Shown here in pieces: positions 37,467-51,239 of a stretch of DNA of 64,000 nt. Numbering within the stretch: position 1 is the stretch's first letter; each line of letters begins with the position of its first letter. A program made the translations under genes and the position numbers. Under the pieces are notes generated by a model that saw only the letters and a list, made by a program, of their open reading frames with translations, had not been told where the DNA came from and searched no databases. The stretch is from Osedax fenrisi (taxonomy: Eukaryota; Annelida; Polychaeta; Sabellida; Siboglinidae), in the NCBI GenBank assembly GCA_964019155.1, contig OZ025241.1, positions 4,594,793-4,658,792 of the forward strand, written 5' to 3'.

Positions 37467-40419
37467 ATGTCTTCAGATTTAAATTTATGTATAAATGATG
37501 TTTTTATATATAATGAAAATAATGATGTAATAACAGATAACATTAATTGCATGCATGATTATTATCCCACTAGTAGATATGTGTATTCAAATGAGAAAAC
37601 TTATAATACTACCTGTTTATCTATCATTCATTTCAATGCTAGAAGTCTTATTAAAAACTTCGATAATATTAAACATTATTTATTATCAACAAATAATGTA
37701 TATGATGTAATCGTTGTAACAGAAACATGGCTTAAAGCATGTAACAAAGACCTTTATTTATTAGACGGTTATAATGTTTCTCATACTATAAGGCATAATA
37801 AACGTGGTGGTGGTATATCTATTTATTCTAGAGATATTTTTAATTATGATATTATTAATAGGTATACTTCATCAATTGATTCAATATGCGATATACTAAC
37901 TATTAAATTATCACATGTATCACCAAATAGCAAAGAATTTATTATTACTGGTATATATAAATCTCCTAACTATAATATTCTAATTTTTAATGAATTTCTG
38001 CATTCATTTTTAGATTACATTTCTAATTATAAAGACACTTTTATTTGTGGTGATTTCAATATTGATATCTTAAATAAAAATAAATCACCTATAATTTACG
38101 ACTTCATTAATATATTTTACCAATTTAGTTTTTATCCCACTATTAATAAACCTACACGAATTCAAGGTAATTGTTTATCACTAATTGATAATATATTTAC
38201 TAATACAAATAAGGATTATGATAATAATTATATACATGTAATCGATATAAGTGATCACTTCCCTATCTATATCTCAATTTTAAATATGTTCTCTAAGGTC
38301 ACTCATCCTGTTAATAATTGTAACTCGTATAGATATATAAAAAATAATGATATAATTAAACTTACTGATTATCTCAAATTTACAGATTGGGATTTTATCT
38401 ACAAAATTAATGAATCTGAATTGGCATGTAGTACATTTTTATCCTATCTCACTGAAATATTTCATAAATTTTCATTTGTTAAAAAAATAAAATTTGATAA
38501 TAAAAATAAATTTCCATGGATTGACAAATCAATAAAAAAAGAGTTATTGAAAAAAAATAAACTTTATAATACATTTATTTCTGATTCTTCATTAAATAAT
38601 AAAAATCGTTATAAAAATCAAAGGAATAAATGTACTAAATTAATCCGTGATTCTGAAATTGCTTATAACTCAAAAATGTTAAATTTGAACAGTAACAAAT
38701 GGAAACATTTAAATAAATTATTGACTGATGGCTCCTCTAAAGTTAACCATTCACCTTTTGATACTACCTCCCATGAAACTGCTAACAGATTTAATGATTA
38801 TTTTAGTGAGATTGGATTACAACTTTCCAGTGATATTGAGTCTATGGATACTATTACAAATTATAAAAAACAAAAGTCTATATCGTCATCTATTTTCTTT
38901 CAGCCTACTTCAGTAAATGAGATTTTAGAAATAATAGCAAACTCTAAAAATAGCTTTACACAAGATTTTTACGAAATTAGTATGAGTTATATAAAACTAA
39001 TAAGTAAATTAATTGCAATTCCCCTAACTCATATTTTTAATAAGTGTATCTTAGATGGTTATTTTCCAAATTGTCTTAAAATTTCTAAAATCATTGTATT
39101 ATATAAGAGTGGTAAAAAAGATATATTAGGAAATTATATACCTATATCTTTGTTACCACAAATTTCAAAGATTTTAGAAAAAATAATAAAATCTCGTCTA
39201 CATGCCTACATTAATAAACATAATGTATTAAACTGTAATCAATTTGGTTTCAGGTCAAATAGATCTACTGCTGACGCAATTGATAATTTAAATGATATAC
39301 TAGTTAACAATTTAGATAACAAGGTTAATTGTCTCGCAGTATCAATTGATTTAAAAAAAAGCATTTGATACTTTAAATACGAATATATTATTAAATAAGT
39401 TATCTTACTTTGGCATTAGAGGTATAACTCTAGATCTATTATGCAGTTATCTAACAAATAGAAAACAATATGTCTGTTATCAGAAATGTAATTCAAATTT
39501 ACTAGGTATTAATATAGGTGTTCCACAAGGCTCCGTATTGGGACCATTGTTGTTCTTGTTATATATAAATGATATATCTAACGTTATGGACGACAATGGT
39601 TGTATCTTATTTGCTGACGACACGAACTTAGTATTCGCGGATAAAGATGTATCGATATTGGAGTCAAAAGCTAACAAATATATTGGTTATATTTACTCAT
39701 GGTTATGTTACAATAAACTATCATTAAATTTAATTAAAACTTCTTATACTATATTTGGTCAACATAAACCTTATATTTTCAATATTTCATTAAATGGAAT
39801 ACTTATTAAAAGTCAAAATGAATTTAAATTTCTAGGTATTATCATTGATAATAAACTTTCTTGGAAACCGTATATTACTTTATTAGCCTCAAATTTATCT
39901 AGAATTGTAGCTGTCTTTTATAAAATGCGTAATAAAATTAATATAAAATCATTAATTTTATTATATAACGCACTATTTCACTCTAGATTAAGTTATTGTT
40001 GTTCGTCATGGGGCTCTAATTATAAATCAGTAGTACACAACATTATTGTATTACAAAACAAGGTACTTAAATGTATTTATAAACTACCCCAGAGAACTAA
40101 TATCAACTTCATTTATAAAAGACATAATATATTGAAAATAGTTGACTTAGTTAAAGTCACATTATTAAAAAATACACATTATGCTTTTAATAGAATCTAC
40201 AGAACTAAACTATTACAAAAGTTTGTACTTTGTTCGAACAGTTGTACTAGGGCTAACAATAGATTTATTATACCGAAATGTAGAATTAATATTAGTTGTT
40301 ATGCTGTACATTATGCAAGTATTCAATTATGGAATAATCTAAGTAACAAATTAAAAATTATAAAACCTATTAAGTTATTTATAAAAAAATTAAAAATGTC
40401 TTACCTAGCTATTTACTAA
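37467..40419 (+). CDS. LINE ORF2: endonuclease and reverse transcriptase, one frameshift
   Basis: ORF2 nicks target DNA and copies element RNA there. The first frame (37,467-39,368) has AP-endonuclease motifs (SIIHFNARSLI, VVTETWL, GGGISIYSRD, CGDFNIDIL, ISDHFPIYIS) and the start of the RT (ISKIIVLYKSGKKDILGNY, NQFGFRSNRST, SIDLKK). At 39,352-39,360 an A-run has one base too many. The next frame continues with AFDTLNTNILLNKLSYFGI, NIGVPQGSVLGPLLFLLYIN, FADDTNLVFADKD and the C-terminal WNNLSNKLK to TAA at 40,419. Apart from this single base no stop interrupts about 980 codons. The clade looks CR1/L2/jockey-like. Confidence 0.88.
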
Positions 40420-40890
40420 TTATATTTTATTTTACATGTTTGATGGACTAATGGTGACTATTCAAGCTGATTGATAGAAGTGGAACAGATCCTAAGAAAT
40501 TATTTTTATTTTATTTGTTTTCTTTTATTAAGCTCCGTGATTATTTATTTATTATTATGAATTACTAATATGTAATATTAGATGGATTAACATAGGGATT
40601 ATATTTCTGATTGTTTGAAACGCTAAATAAATCACTGAGTATTACACTCCTGGGTGTGGGCTACCCATATGGGATTTGGGCAACCCTGAAGCTTCCTTCA
40701 CTTATATATTCCCTTTGATTATCCTTCTATACATATACATGTTTGAATGTATAATATGTAATTGCATTATTATTTACTCTGGCCAAACACCTCGAAAGTC
40801 AATTTGACTATTTTGTTTAGCCATTTATTGTTAAAAAATTTTTTTTGCAATAATAAATTATCCTTATCCTTATATATATATATATATATT
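40420..40890 (+). mobile_element. LINE 3' UTR and CCTTA tail
   Basis: The 3' UTR of the ORF1/ORF2 element contains CACTCCTGGGTGTGGGCTAC and GGGATTTGGGCAACCCTGAAG, which can fold locally. It ends with AAATTATCCTTATCCTTATA, a short (CCTTA)n tail, before a (TA)n array. Confidence 0.75.
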
Positions 40891-41041
40891 ATACGTATAT
40901 GTACTATATGTATTGCATATACATAGACAGTATCATTCATAACAAAGCGCACTTCCTCGCTGAATACTTAGTCGTGACTATTACGTTCGCATCGTTCTCT
41001 TCCCGTCTAGTAACATACTATGTTCCCCGAGGGTCGGTTTT

Positions 41042-41087
<46 letters not shown>

Positions 41088-41344
41088 TCAGATTTATTAT
41101 TCCATGTTGTAAAGCATGAAATAATGGAGAAGTTAATAAACAAATGAATTTGTTTTTGCGAGGACTTCCCCAATCATCATATTATAGATAAGTTAGATTC
41201 TCATGAGTAAAAAATGTAAATATAAATAATTAAAATGTAAAGAATAAAAAATATGTATCAATAAGTCAAGTTTAAAATAGATGATGTAAAGAATAAAAAA
41301 ATATGTATCAATAAGTCAAGTTTAAAAATAAATAAAAATAAATA

Positions 41345-41384
<40 letters not shown>

Positions 41385-41774
41385 ATATATAAGATATATA
41401 GGATATGTATTAGCAATTCTTTAGAGTCAATTGTATTAACATTAATTGAATTAACCCGATTCCCATCTTCAACATTATATCGACTATTCCAGTCGGCTTA
41501 TATACTTATTCGGTTATACTCAACGTTATATAAAATATATAGAACATTCCCATGTTGACATCCTTTCTCTATTATCACCACCATCTACGCATAATCCAGC
41601 AACGAATATATCATCTTAAATCCTAATAACAGTAATGATATCTCGTGTCATTATTCACCTTCAAAGTTTACCCTTTAAGTTCCGTAGATAATTACTTCCA
41701 TAACAACACATTCTCTAATCAATATAAATGCACTCAATGTCAACAACCGTAGTGTTATATTTGATAGTGTATAC

Positions 41775-43008
41775 TATTGATGTAAATCATGCTCAAATAT
41801 AAAGCATTTATGCAGTCACAGTCTCGGTTACACAAAGAATCGATGCAGGCTCAGTATCTGTTATCTAAAGCATCGATACATTCTCAGTCTCCATAAAATT
41901 GCTATTAACTCATGCGTATTAAAGGAATCATTTAAGTGTTAGTCTCAGTTACTCTCATAAGCTCAATATAGTTTCAGTGTCAGTTACCAGAATCATTGTT
42001 TTGTATATCAAACGAAAATAATTTCATTACAATAAATAATATACAATATAAACTATCATATAAAAAAACAAATATCGGAGTGTCAATTTATAAGAATTTT
42101 AATATGTTCACGCAAAAAGTCAAATCAATCAACTATCAATTGCATAATATTATAATTATAAAGAAAAAATATAAATTTTAATACAAGTAAATTGCTAAAT
42201 AAAATCCTAGTTATATCTATATATAACAATATATCCAATATATTGGACTATTGTAAGTTACGATTTGTAACATACTTTTTTTAATTTACCTGCTTATCAG
42301 TTAATATCATTAAATAAAATAATTCGATCTTCATTCGCGTATTATATTAATTACCACCAATATAAATAGACGATACGATCAGAATAACTGAACTGTTGCG
42401 ACAACCACACCTAATATCAATTAATTTCCACATTATTTATAAATTATTGGTAACTACACATTTTGCATATCATCATGACACCGACATACCTCGCGAAATT
42501 AATAAAGCCATATTCAAGTCTGAGAGTAAAAAGACCATATAACCTACATCTAAATTAAATGCAACACAACAAAAGAATTTTCAGAATTTTCCATTGTATT
42601 AAATTAAACTATATAATATTGATTATGGATTTACGATTATATTTTGTAATTTTTAAAATATTCGTATAGTATATGAACATATGAGTATATTATAAACAAA
42701 ATAGCCAACTATCGATACATATAATTAATATTATGTCACATGAAATAGGAAACATTAATAAAAATATGGATAAATATTTGAAATTATATTTAAAATGTAA
42801 CTTTAAAAAAGCATTATCGATTATGTTTTGTAAGAGTATCACTTACTTTTAATTAATTTACCTGCTTATCAATTAATGCCATTACATAAAATAATTCGAT
42901 CGTCAATTCGCGTATTATATAAATTACCACCAAGATCAATAGATGATACGATAAGATTAACTGAACTGATGCTACAACAACACCCACAACTATATTGGCT
43001 ACTATCAG

Positions 43009-43056
<48 letters not shown>

Positions 43057-43494
43057 ATATTTTCCATTGTAAATAAAATTATATTATATTATTATAGATT
43101 GAGAAAACGGTTATATTTTGTAATTTTTAAAATATTTTAAAAATATATTTTTCGTATATACTCGTATACGAGTGAGACAGGATTAGTATATTATAAACAA
43201 AATAGCCACCTATCGATACAAATAATTATTTGGTATTAATTATAATTAATAATATGTCACATAAATTATGTGACATAATATAGGAAACATTAATACAAAT
43301 ATGGATAAATATATAAAAATTATGTTTAACATATAACGTCAAAAGAGCATCATTTCGGCTCGTTTATGTTTTATAAGAGTCTCATCTCGGCTCGGCCTCA
43401 TTTAACTAGAGTCTCGGCTCGGCTCGGGTTCGTTTTTTACAGAAAATTAAAGTCTCGACTCGGCATCAAAAACTCGGCATAATTTACATCACTA
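41775..43494 (+). mobile_element. hAT-like MITE (CTCGG family), long copy
   Basis: The ends are TATTGATGTAAATCATGC and GCATAATTTACATCACTA. The flanks GTGTATAC and GTACATAC could be a mutated 8-bp duplication (6 of 8 bases). Near the left it has repeated GCATCGATGCAG-like blocks, near the right GGCTCGGCCTC and GGCTCGGCTCGGG. The AT-rich middle has no credible gene and includes an internal (TA)n array at about 43,013-43,052. Confidence 0.72.
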
Positions 43495-43608
43495 GTACAT
43501 ACAGTATACGCATGACACGAAATTAGGGACAATTATTGACATTCAAACGTATTAATATTCAAATTATTACAAACCCGGATTAAATATAATATTATAATAT
43601 GTATGCAT

Positions 43609-44007
43609 TAGTGATGTAAATGATGCTCAAATCTAAAGCATCGATGCAGTCTCAGTCTCGGTTAACTAAAGTATCGATGCAGTCTTAGTCTCAATACATA
43701 AAGCATCGATGCAGTCTTAATGTCAAAAGCATCGTTTAAGTTTCATAATGGGTTACCTAAACCGTCGATGCAGTCTCAGACTCTATAAAATGCATTGATA
43801 TTAACTCATTCTTATTAAATGCGTCATTGCTTAGTTTTAGCATCAATTGTTAGTCTCAGTTTTCATAAGATCAATATAGTATCAGTATAAGTTACTATAA
43901 TCATTGTTTTGTATATAAAACTAAAATAATGTCATTATAATAAATAATACACAATAGACCAAATGTCTTAGCTCGGCATCAAAATCTCGGCATCATTTAC
44001 ATCACTA
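43609..44007 (+). mobile_element. hAT-like MITE (CTCGG family) with exact 8-bp duplication
   Basis: The terminal repeats are TAGTGATGTAAATGATGC and GCATCATTTACATCACTA (perfect complements). The flanks GTATGCAT at 43,601-43,608 and 44,008-44,015 are identical 8-mers, the hallmark of hAT insertion. The interior repeats GCATCGATGCAGTCT several times. 399 bp, non-coding. Confidence 0.86.
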
Positions 44008-44148
44008 GTATGCATATACATAATATTACGTATACAAATAATAATATTGGTTAATTTTAAAAATGATATTTAATCAACGAAGTATGTTGTAATTCCTCTC
44101 GGAAACATACTATTAATTAACGGAATGTAGCATTGATAGGTAGCTAAT

Positions 44149-44152
<4 letters not shown>

Positions 44153-44203
<51 letters not shown>

Positions 44204-44299
44204 ATATATATATATATATATATATACGTTATAGTTGCGTGTTATTACATTATAATGATATGATTCACTATTGTTGTAATATAGATTATTTATAAATAG

Positions 44300-44341
<42 letters not shown>
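44153..44341. repeat. (TA)n arrays flanking the 44.3 kb LINE
   Basis: TA runs at 44,153-44,227 and 44,309-44,341; the second ends exactly where the truncated LINE begins. Confidence 0.93.
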
Positions 44342-44343
<2 letters not shown>

Positions 44344-45241
44344 ACTATCAGATCATGGCTTCTATCTAACAATCTTCTACTCAACTCTTCAAAATCTGCA
44401 CTCCTAAATATCATATCTAACTATCATAATTTTCCACCTGTTATCATCGACGGTCTCCCCATCATCCCTTCATCATCTGTTATAAATCTTGGAATTACTT
44501 TGGATGCTAACCTATCCCTAAATTCCCATATAGCTAATATATCTAAATCAGCTAACTACCACCTCTTCAAAATTCGAGAGAACTGTCCTCATAAATGCAC
44601 TCGTCCTCTCTCGTATCGACTACTGCTCCTCGCTACTTTATCATCTCCCTAATACTTCATTATCCCCTTTAAATCGTATAATTCGTGCATCTATACGAAC
44701 CATTTTCTCAAAAAATCGATTTGACCATTCCATTACCGACTCCCACCAACTTATATCCAACTGGTTCCCTCAAAAAAAACGTTCCCTCCTACACCTTCTA
44801 TCACTCGCTCATAAAGCAATATATTATACTTCTCCTCCTTATTTGACTTCCCTACTAACTCTAAGACGCCCACTGACTTCCTTACGATCAAATGCTGACA
44901 TTTACCTAATTTGCCCTCGTGTCTCATACCTGAAATACCATAAACGCGCCTTCAGTTAGATGGTTCCATCCCTATGGAATTCCCTCCCTGCCTCTATTAG
45001 ATCAATCCATTCACACCCGTCCTTTATTACACACCTCAAAGCTTACATATCATCGATGTAATATATTCACTTATTTAATCATACAATATTACTATTTTTA
45101 TAAATTATATTATTTTATCGTTTTGTTTATTTATTTATCTATTTATTGTTTTCGTTCTATATTGTTATAACCACCTACGAGGGTGGCCACACCTATGATA
45201 AGTGCTAATAAACCTTATCATCATCATCATCATCATCATCA
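44341..45241 (+). pseudogene. 5'-truncated CR1/L2-like LINE with (TCA)n tail
   Basis: It starts directly at the end of a (TA)n array. Its broken frames read RSWLLSNNLLLNSSKSALL, VINLGITLDANLSLNSHI, LINALVLSRIDYCSSLLYHL, FDHSITDSHQLISNWFPQ and MVPSLWNSLPASIRS. This is the thumb and C-terminal region that follows the YADD core in CR1/L2 elements. An indel near 44,578 and a TAG near 44,956 break it. The 3' end has CACCTACGAGGGTGGCCACA and a (TCA)n tail. It is GC-richer than its surroundings and than the 36.7 kb element. Confidence 0.85.
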
Positions 45242-45425
45242 TATATATATATATATATATATAATTATATGATTATATATAATTATATTAATAATTTCTG
45301 AAATCAGAGTTATAGCCGAAGATAGTTAAAATTAAACCAAGTTCTATATAGATCGCGAGAGTGAGTATACATGTATATCTTCATAATTATTTTTCATATA
45401 TATAATTATATATAATATTATATAT

Positions 45426-45473
<48 letters not shown>

Positions 45474-45476
<3 letters not shown>

Positions 45477-45643
45477 TATTGCAATCTAACTTCGTACTTC
45501 GAACTTCGAACTGATACTCATGCATTTCGAAATGATACTGATACTCAACAATTATAAATTTCGAACTCGGATTCGAACTGATATTCGACTATTTCGAACT
45601 GATACTATACCGATACTCTGATAGTAGGGTTCGATTTCATCAC
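45474..45643. mobile_element. Possible hAT-like MITE with TCGAACTGATACT words
   Basis: A stretch with repeated TTCGAACTGATACT-like words ends in GGTTCGATTTCATCACTA, which reads TAGTGATGAAATCGAACC on the other strand, a hAT-like tip. The left end is unclear and no 8-bp duplication is visible. Confidence 0.45.
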
Positions 45644-46091
45644 TAATACGGTATTAGTAATACTTATATATATTATTTATTTATTGAATCACGTGTAGAA
45701 ATCGCGGATACATGTGCACATGCAGGTACATGGACCCCTCAATAAGTCATAGACTATAGTATATATATATATATATAGCCTACTATATATAGTATACTAC
45801 TATATATATAGACTATAGTCTACTATAATATATATTATACATAACTATGAATGGTCCAAGATAATACAAAGTAAATATGAAACATTTGTATTTCTTTTGT
45901 TTTTATTGATCTTATATTAAGTTATTCATAAACACAAGATTAAGATAAAAACAATAACTTTTTGTAGTTGAACCCAGTAATATCCTGTGGACATCCTGTT
46001 ATCTGATGTTTACTAATCTACTTAACCCGCTGTTAATCCGGACAATAGCCATATACCCTATATACACACATACACACATACACACACATAT

Positions 46092-46149
<58 letters not shown>

Positions 46150-46159
<10 letters not shown>

Positions 46160-47322
46160 TTGTTGTTGTTATTTTATTTGGTGGAGTCCTTTAATCCCAT
46201 CCATGAACTTATAAGTTAACTTATAAGATATATATATATATATATATATATATAGTTTTAATTTATAACCACATGGCTCAAAATGTCCCTTTGAAACCAC
46301 TCTCATGTTAACGCATTCATGGTTTTAACGAGAGACGATCATTTACTTATACGCAATTAGGGGAAAGTAACCGAATACGGTCAGTGCCAGAATACGGACA
46401 CCCTCGGTATCTCAGAAATTATAAATCCTATAATAAATGAATATGCTAATTTATAAAATTAAAAAATTAAAAATGTTAATGAATAAAATATTCATAAATA
46501 TATAATTAGTCTAAATAAATATGTTTTATTTTTTAATAATTCAAGATAGTCTGATATATCCAATAAACTGATTTTGATGAAACTTAAAACCATCTCAAGC
46601 ATATACAAATATATCGATATAAAACATAACAATATATTATTAATAACTAAAGCATTCTAAACATTATATGCATAATTCCTATATTTGTTATCAATTATTA
46701 ATTAAGTTATTAGTATATATCTAGAGATAATAAGGACACTCTAGATGTCTTAATACGGACACCCTATAACCAATCAGCGCGCAGCGTGTAAACTATCCTG
46801 ATTTTCATAAAAATCGCGTGTGTTACAATATTAATACCACCAATGAAGCTAAATCTAAAAATGTTATTATTTAGATACTTAAATTGTATTATTAATTAAA
46901 AAAATAATAAAAATAAATAAACTATAAAAAACTAATTAAATTATATTAAATTATTCATAAAATTAATTATAAATAATGTAATTGTAATTTTTCTGATTGG
47001 TTCATCAATAATATATAGTTTACACATTGGTATATGTGGTGTCCGTATTATAACACAGGGTGTCCGTATTCGGACATGGGTACCGAATACGGACACCCAC
47101 AAATAGCTATAATCATATAATATTAAGATATTGTAATTTTTGAATACAAATATTTAGTCATAAAATGTTAAGGCCATTTATTGTTAAAGAGTCCGTATTA
47201 GGTTACTTCCCCCTATATAAGATCATTTCTAAATATTATTTGTATACCTATTTTAATGGTCCTACTGCTTGTGAGTATGGCGCCTTAGACAACTGAGTCA
47301 CACAGGCTGTTATATATACATA
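46150..47322 (-). mobile_element. SINE copy 3, split by a family-1 MITE
   Basis: The 3' half lies at 46,150-46,359 (tail GTTGTTGTT on the + strand; block GGTGGAGTCC; itself interrupted by a (TA)n) and the tRNA-like 5' half at 47,214-47,322. The two halves are separated exactly by the MITE at 46,360-47,213. Removing the MITE and one TA restores the intact-copy sequence CAATTATATAAGATC seen at 58.65 kb. Confidence 0.85.
46360..47213 (+). mobile_element. MITE family 1, precisely delimited copy (854 bp)
   Basis: The ends are GGGGAAAGTAACCGAATACG and CCGTATTAGGTTACTTCCCC plus one C, flanked by TA at 46,358-46,359 and 47,214-47,215. Because it interrupts a SINE whose intact sequence is known, the borders and the 2-bp TA target duplication are certain to a base or two. 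The word AATACGG/CCGTATT occurs at both ends, near 46,750 and several times at 47,040-47,097. It has no transposase, so it must be moved by a partner elsewhere. Confidence 0.9.
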
Positions 47323-47595
47323 TCTTTTATATATATATATATATTATATATTTATAAGTTAAATATCATATGTACATATATACTTATTAGTAATACTATA
47401 ATATTATCTTTGAATATATATATATATATATATATAAATCCAATATAATTGGAATAAGAGAATAATAACAATATTATATTACAATATAAGATTAAAACAT
47501 ACGACCATACAATGAATTACGAGATACATTAATTATATCGCAATAGGTTATTTATTCATAATAAGTACACAATGCTGGAACAGCTCAGACCAGAC

Positions 47596-47786
47596 TTATG
47601 ATATAAATGATGCAGAGCCGAAACTTGAGGTTATTGATGCCGAGCCGAGAATTTTATTTTCGGAAAAAAACGAGCCCGAGCCGAGCTGAGACTGTAACAA
47701 ACCGAGCTCGAGCCGAGCCGAGACTATAAGTAACTTAGACTAATACAACATCGATGCTTTATGTTCGAGCATCATTTACATCACTA
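47596..47786 (-). mobile_element. hAT-like MITE (CTCGG family), short reverse copy
   Basis: The ends are TTATGATATAAATGATGC and GCATCATTTACATCACTA. Inside are GATGCCGAGCCGAGAATT and CGAGCTCGAGCCGAGCCGAG, the complement of the words in the other copies. The flanks do not show a convincing duplication. Confidence 0.75.
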
Positions 47787-48144
47787 TTCCATACGTGATT
47801 ACTTGTAGACTAGATTACTGAAGTAGGTCGCAGCCTATTACTGCAGTATATCTAGCGTATTTCGAATGGGCGTCGTTGTTATAGACATTGTTATACATAT
47901 CTATATGTTTATATGGATACGTGTTTATACAGCTAAATGTTTATATGGCATATATTAAGGACATCGATATGTCCGTTGGACAATTATTATAATTACCAGT
48001 TAAACATATGAATAGTACTATAGGACTATTAATATGTTTACTGCATACAGTAGAATACTCCTCATACATACACGATATATTCTATATATAGAATATATCT
48101 TGTACGTATGAGGCGAGTACTATTAAACACGTATTGGTGTACTG

Positions 48145-48186
<42 letters not shown>

Positions 48187-48224
48187 TACTCTATATTCAA
48201 CTATACCACGGTACATAGAAATTG

Positions 48225-48500
48225 TACCATATTATTATTGTTATTGTTATTGTTATTGTTATTATATTTTTGTGAAGTCCTTTCAGCCTATCTAGGAACT
48301 TAGATGAAGTTTTCACTTATAACCATATGCCTATAATATCCCTTCGAAGCCGCTCTCATGTTAAGTCATCCATGGTTTTAACGAGAGCCGATCATAAGAT
48401 CATCTGTAATCATTATTTTAAGACCTATTGTAATGGTATGGAAGTGGCTTCAACTCGCGATCTACTGCTTGTGTGTCTGAAGCCAACTCACACAAGAGGT
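48225..48500 (-). mobile_element. SINE copy 4, with divergent head
   Basis: On the + strand it starts with a (TTATTG)n tail, then GTGAAGTCCTTTCAGCC, CCCTTCGAAGCCGCTCTCAT, CATCCATGGTTTTAACGAG and a degraded tRNA-like head with CTACTGCTTGTGTGTCTGA. Bases just before TACTGCTTG are rearranged relative to copies 1 and 6. Confidence 0.82.
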
Positions 48501-48560
48501 ATATATATACATTATATATAATTTACTTATAAATATAGTATCTATAGATACATAGGTATA

Positions 48561-48595
<35 letters not shown>

Positions 48596-48672
48596 GCTTA
48601 TAACAATAAATAGTAAATAAATTAAATATATTTATATATAAAGTTGATACTATAATAAATTGATTATATTTT

Positions 48673-48724
<52 letters not shown>

Positions 48725-49721
48725 GTAGTTTTATATACACCACGTTTATTCTTACAACATATATCATCAATTCGTGTTTATAAACATGTTAACTGGCCTA
48801 CAATATAATGGTATAAGTTAAACCGTATAACTGATAATTCACATGCATCAACAAACGGATGCATTCACATTAATTTATAATATAATCTACTATTTAAGCC
48901 GGATGTATCAACATATTAATTAATTTTAAGAACTGTCACCTACTTCAAGTGAGGAGATTCCCCTACTTCATGATCTCGTTGATCTTTTATTATGTTGATC
49001 ACCGACAATAATGGTAGATGTATTGATTATGACGTAATTATGTGATACCTGAATACATGCGTATACTTTGATGTGTTGAATGTAAATATGTTACATGCCA
49101 TCCACTAAAAGTAGACATGGGTACATATAGTTAACCTATAGGGTATCCCCTATAGTAGGTACATATTACCTATAGGTATATAGTATATATACTATATACC
49201 TATAGATAATATCTAGAGAATATACACGTCATTGCATATGTTAACGATATTTCGTGTGATTATTCTAGAATGTTGCACATTAGCGCTAATATTCGAAATA
49301 ATTGTTCAGCTTAACTAATACTTAACTTTTTGTCTTGCAAGATTACACTGGTCAATAACCCTACATATATCCAACACATAAATACTATTAAATGTCAAAT
49401 CAAATTATTAACAATATATATATATATATATATGTGTGTGTATGTGTGCGTGTTTATATATGTGTGTATATAATATTGTAAGATTGCTTGATTTAAGTGA
49501 ATATATTTGATGTGTATGTTTTTATGTATATATTTATACCGTATACCATATACATTATATGAAATATATATTCTAATTTACTATAGTAAATATATATATA
49601 TATACATATCATAGTGAACCCAGATACATTTTTAAGTAAATAATTAAACACATATTAGATGAAACCATATATGATATGAGTATTCGCACATTCTCTCACA
49701 CACACACACACATCCACATAA

Positions 49722-49774
<53 letters not shown>

Positions 49775-50232
49775 CGATGCCATTGAATTATGCTAATTGA
49801 ATGTAAATCAAGAATTCTGATAAGGTTACACCTCTTTATGTGATTAGAGCTTTCACTATTCGACGAATACAAACACTGAATTGGATAGAAATATTCACGA
49901 ATAATATACGCTAGTCGGTCGCTAGTCTGCACTCTAAATTATAAGCCACGCCTACCTAATGAATCATACTATGCACGATTTTCATTAGTTTTCCTCACGC
50001 TATTATTGTTTAGTAGAATGCATATGCAATTTTATATTATGTAATACGAACAGGCATATTTATGTTACCATAATATTAAATATAGTTATATTTATAAGCA
50101 ATTATAATAATCTATACATAATCTATTATATTTATATATATATAAATATATAATATTATATTATTAATATGTTTATAAATACTATATATTGTATATAACA
50201 TGTATGCACTGAAAATAGTAAACCATTACTAA

Positions 50233-50237
<5 letters not shown>

Positions 50238-50298
<61 letters not shown>
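50238..50298. repeat. (TA)n array
   Basis: About 61 bp of TA repeat. The stretch 48,500-50,590 around it is AT-rich with further TA, TG and CA runs; I see no convincing gene there. Confidence 0.95.
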
Positions 50299-50302
<4 letters not shown>

Positions 50303-50590
50303 AGTCATTGTTATCGATTTGATATATATATACATATCTATAACTAAAATCTATATAAAACTATAGTTTTGAGCATGTATATATACTCACATATATGTGG
50401 GCAAGTGTTATGTATGAATATTGAGGTTATGGTGCTGTTGCGTGTATTGAATTAATAGTGCAATACTTGAGGATAACAAGTAACATTTCATTATAGAAAT
50501 ACACACATTTTCAGTTTATACCTATTGCATAATAACATCCAATACAATACAAACACCCACATTATTACCTATAGGTCATTATTGTATATA

Positions 50591-51041
50591 CAGTCAACTG
50601 CCGCTAAGTCGGAAACGCAAGGGACCGGGAAAAGTTTCCGACTTAGCGAGGTGTCCGACTTATCCGAGATTGAGAATAGCATGCAAATACAACATGAGAT
50701 GCGCAGCGTGAGTTAAATGGTTACCGAAATGTGGAATTATGCAACAATCAATAACATAAAATGTTGTATTCAATAATATTACTTACTAAAATTATAATAT
50801 ACATTATTTAAAGTAAACATTTCTGACAATTTATAAAAATTCCGACTTATCCAGTATAAAAATCATAAAAATGACAATAATATGTGTCCGATTTATAGAG
50901 AAATCCGACTTATCCAATCAAACTTTTCCGACTTATCCGATACATTTAACATGGAACTAGATATAAATCCCACCAACTAAATGTGTCCGACTTATCGAGA
51001 AGTCCAACTTATCCGTAGTCCGACTTACCGAGAGTTGACTG
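50591..51041. mobile_element. pogo/Tigger-like MITE with TCCGACTTATCC words
   Basis: The ends are CAGTCAACTGCCGCTAAGTC and, complemented, CAGTCAACTCTCGGTAAGTC, flanked by TA. TCCGACTTATC words recur at both ends. It has the same design as the element at 34.86 kb but a different repeated word. 451 bp, non-coding. Confidence 0.85.
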
Positions 51042-51239
51042 TAAACATATTAATTATAAGACACTATCTTGATATATATATATAGAAATGTCTAACTGTT
51101 TTTTTCTGACATCTTATACGCCAATGGGTTTGCAAGCATATGCTTTTTTATAATATTACATTTATAATATATATAATATTTATAATATTACATAGATAAC
51201 AACATGTATTAATAGTATACCAAATATATTATCGACTAG

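Noticed and set aside
48900..49030. Exon-like - strand piece IKDQRDHEVGESPHLK
   Set aside because: Short, no convincing acceptor or partner exon, no recognised motif.
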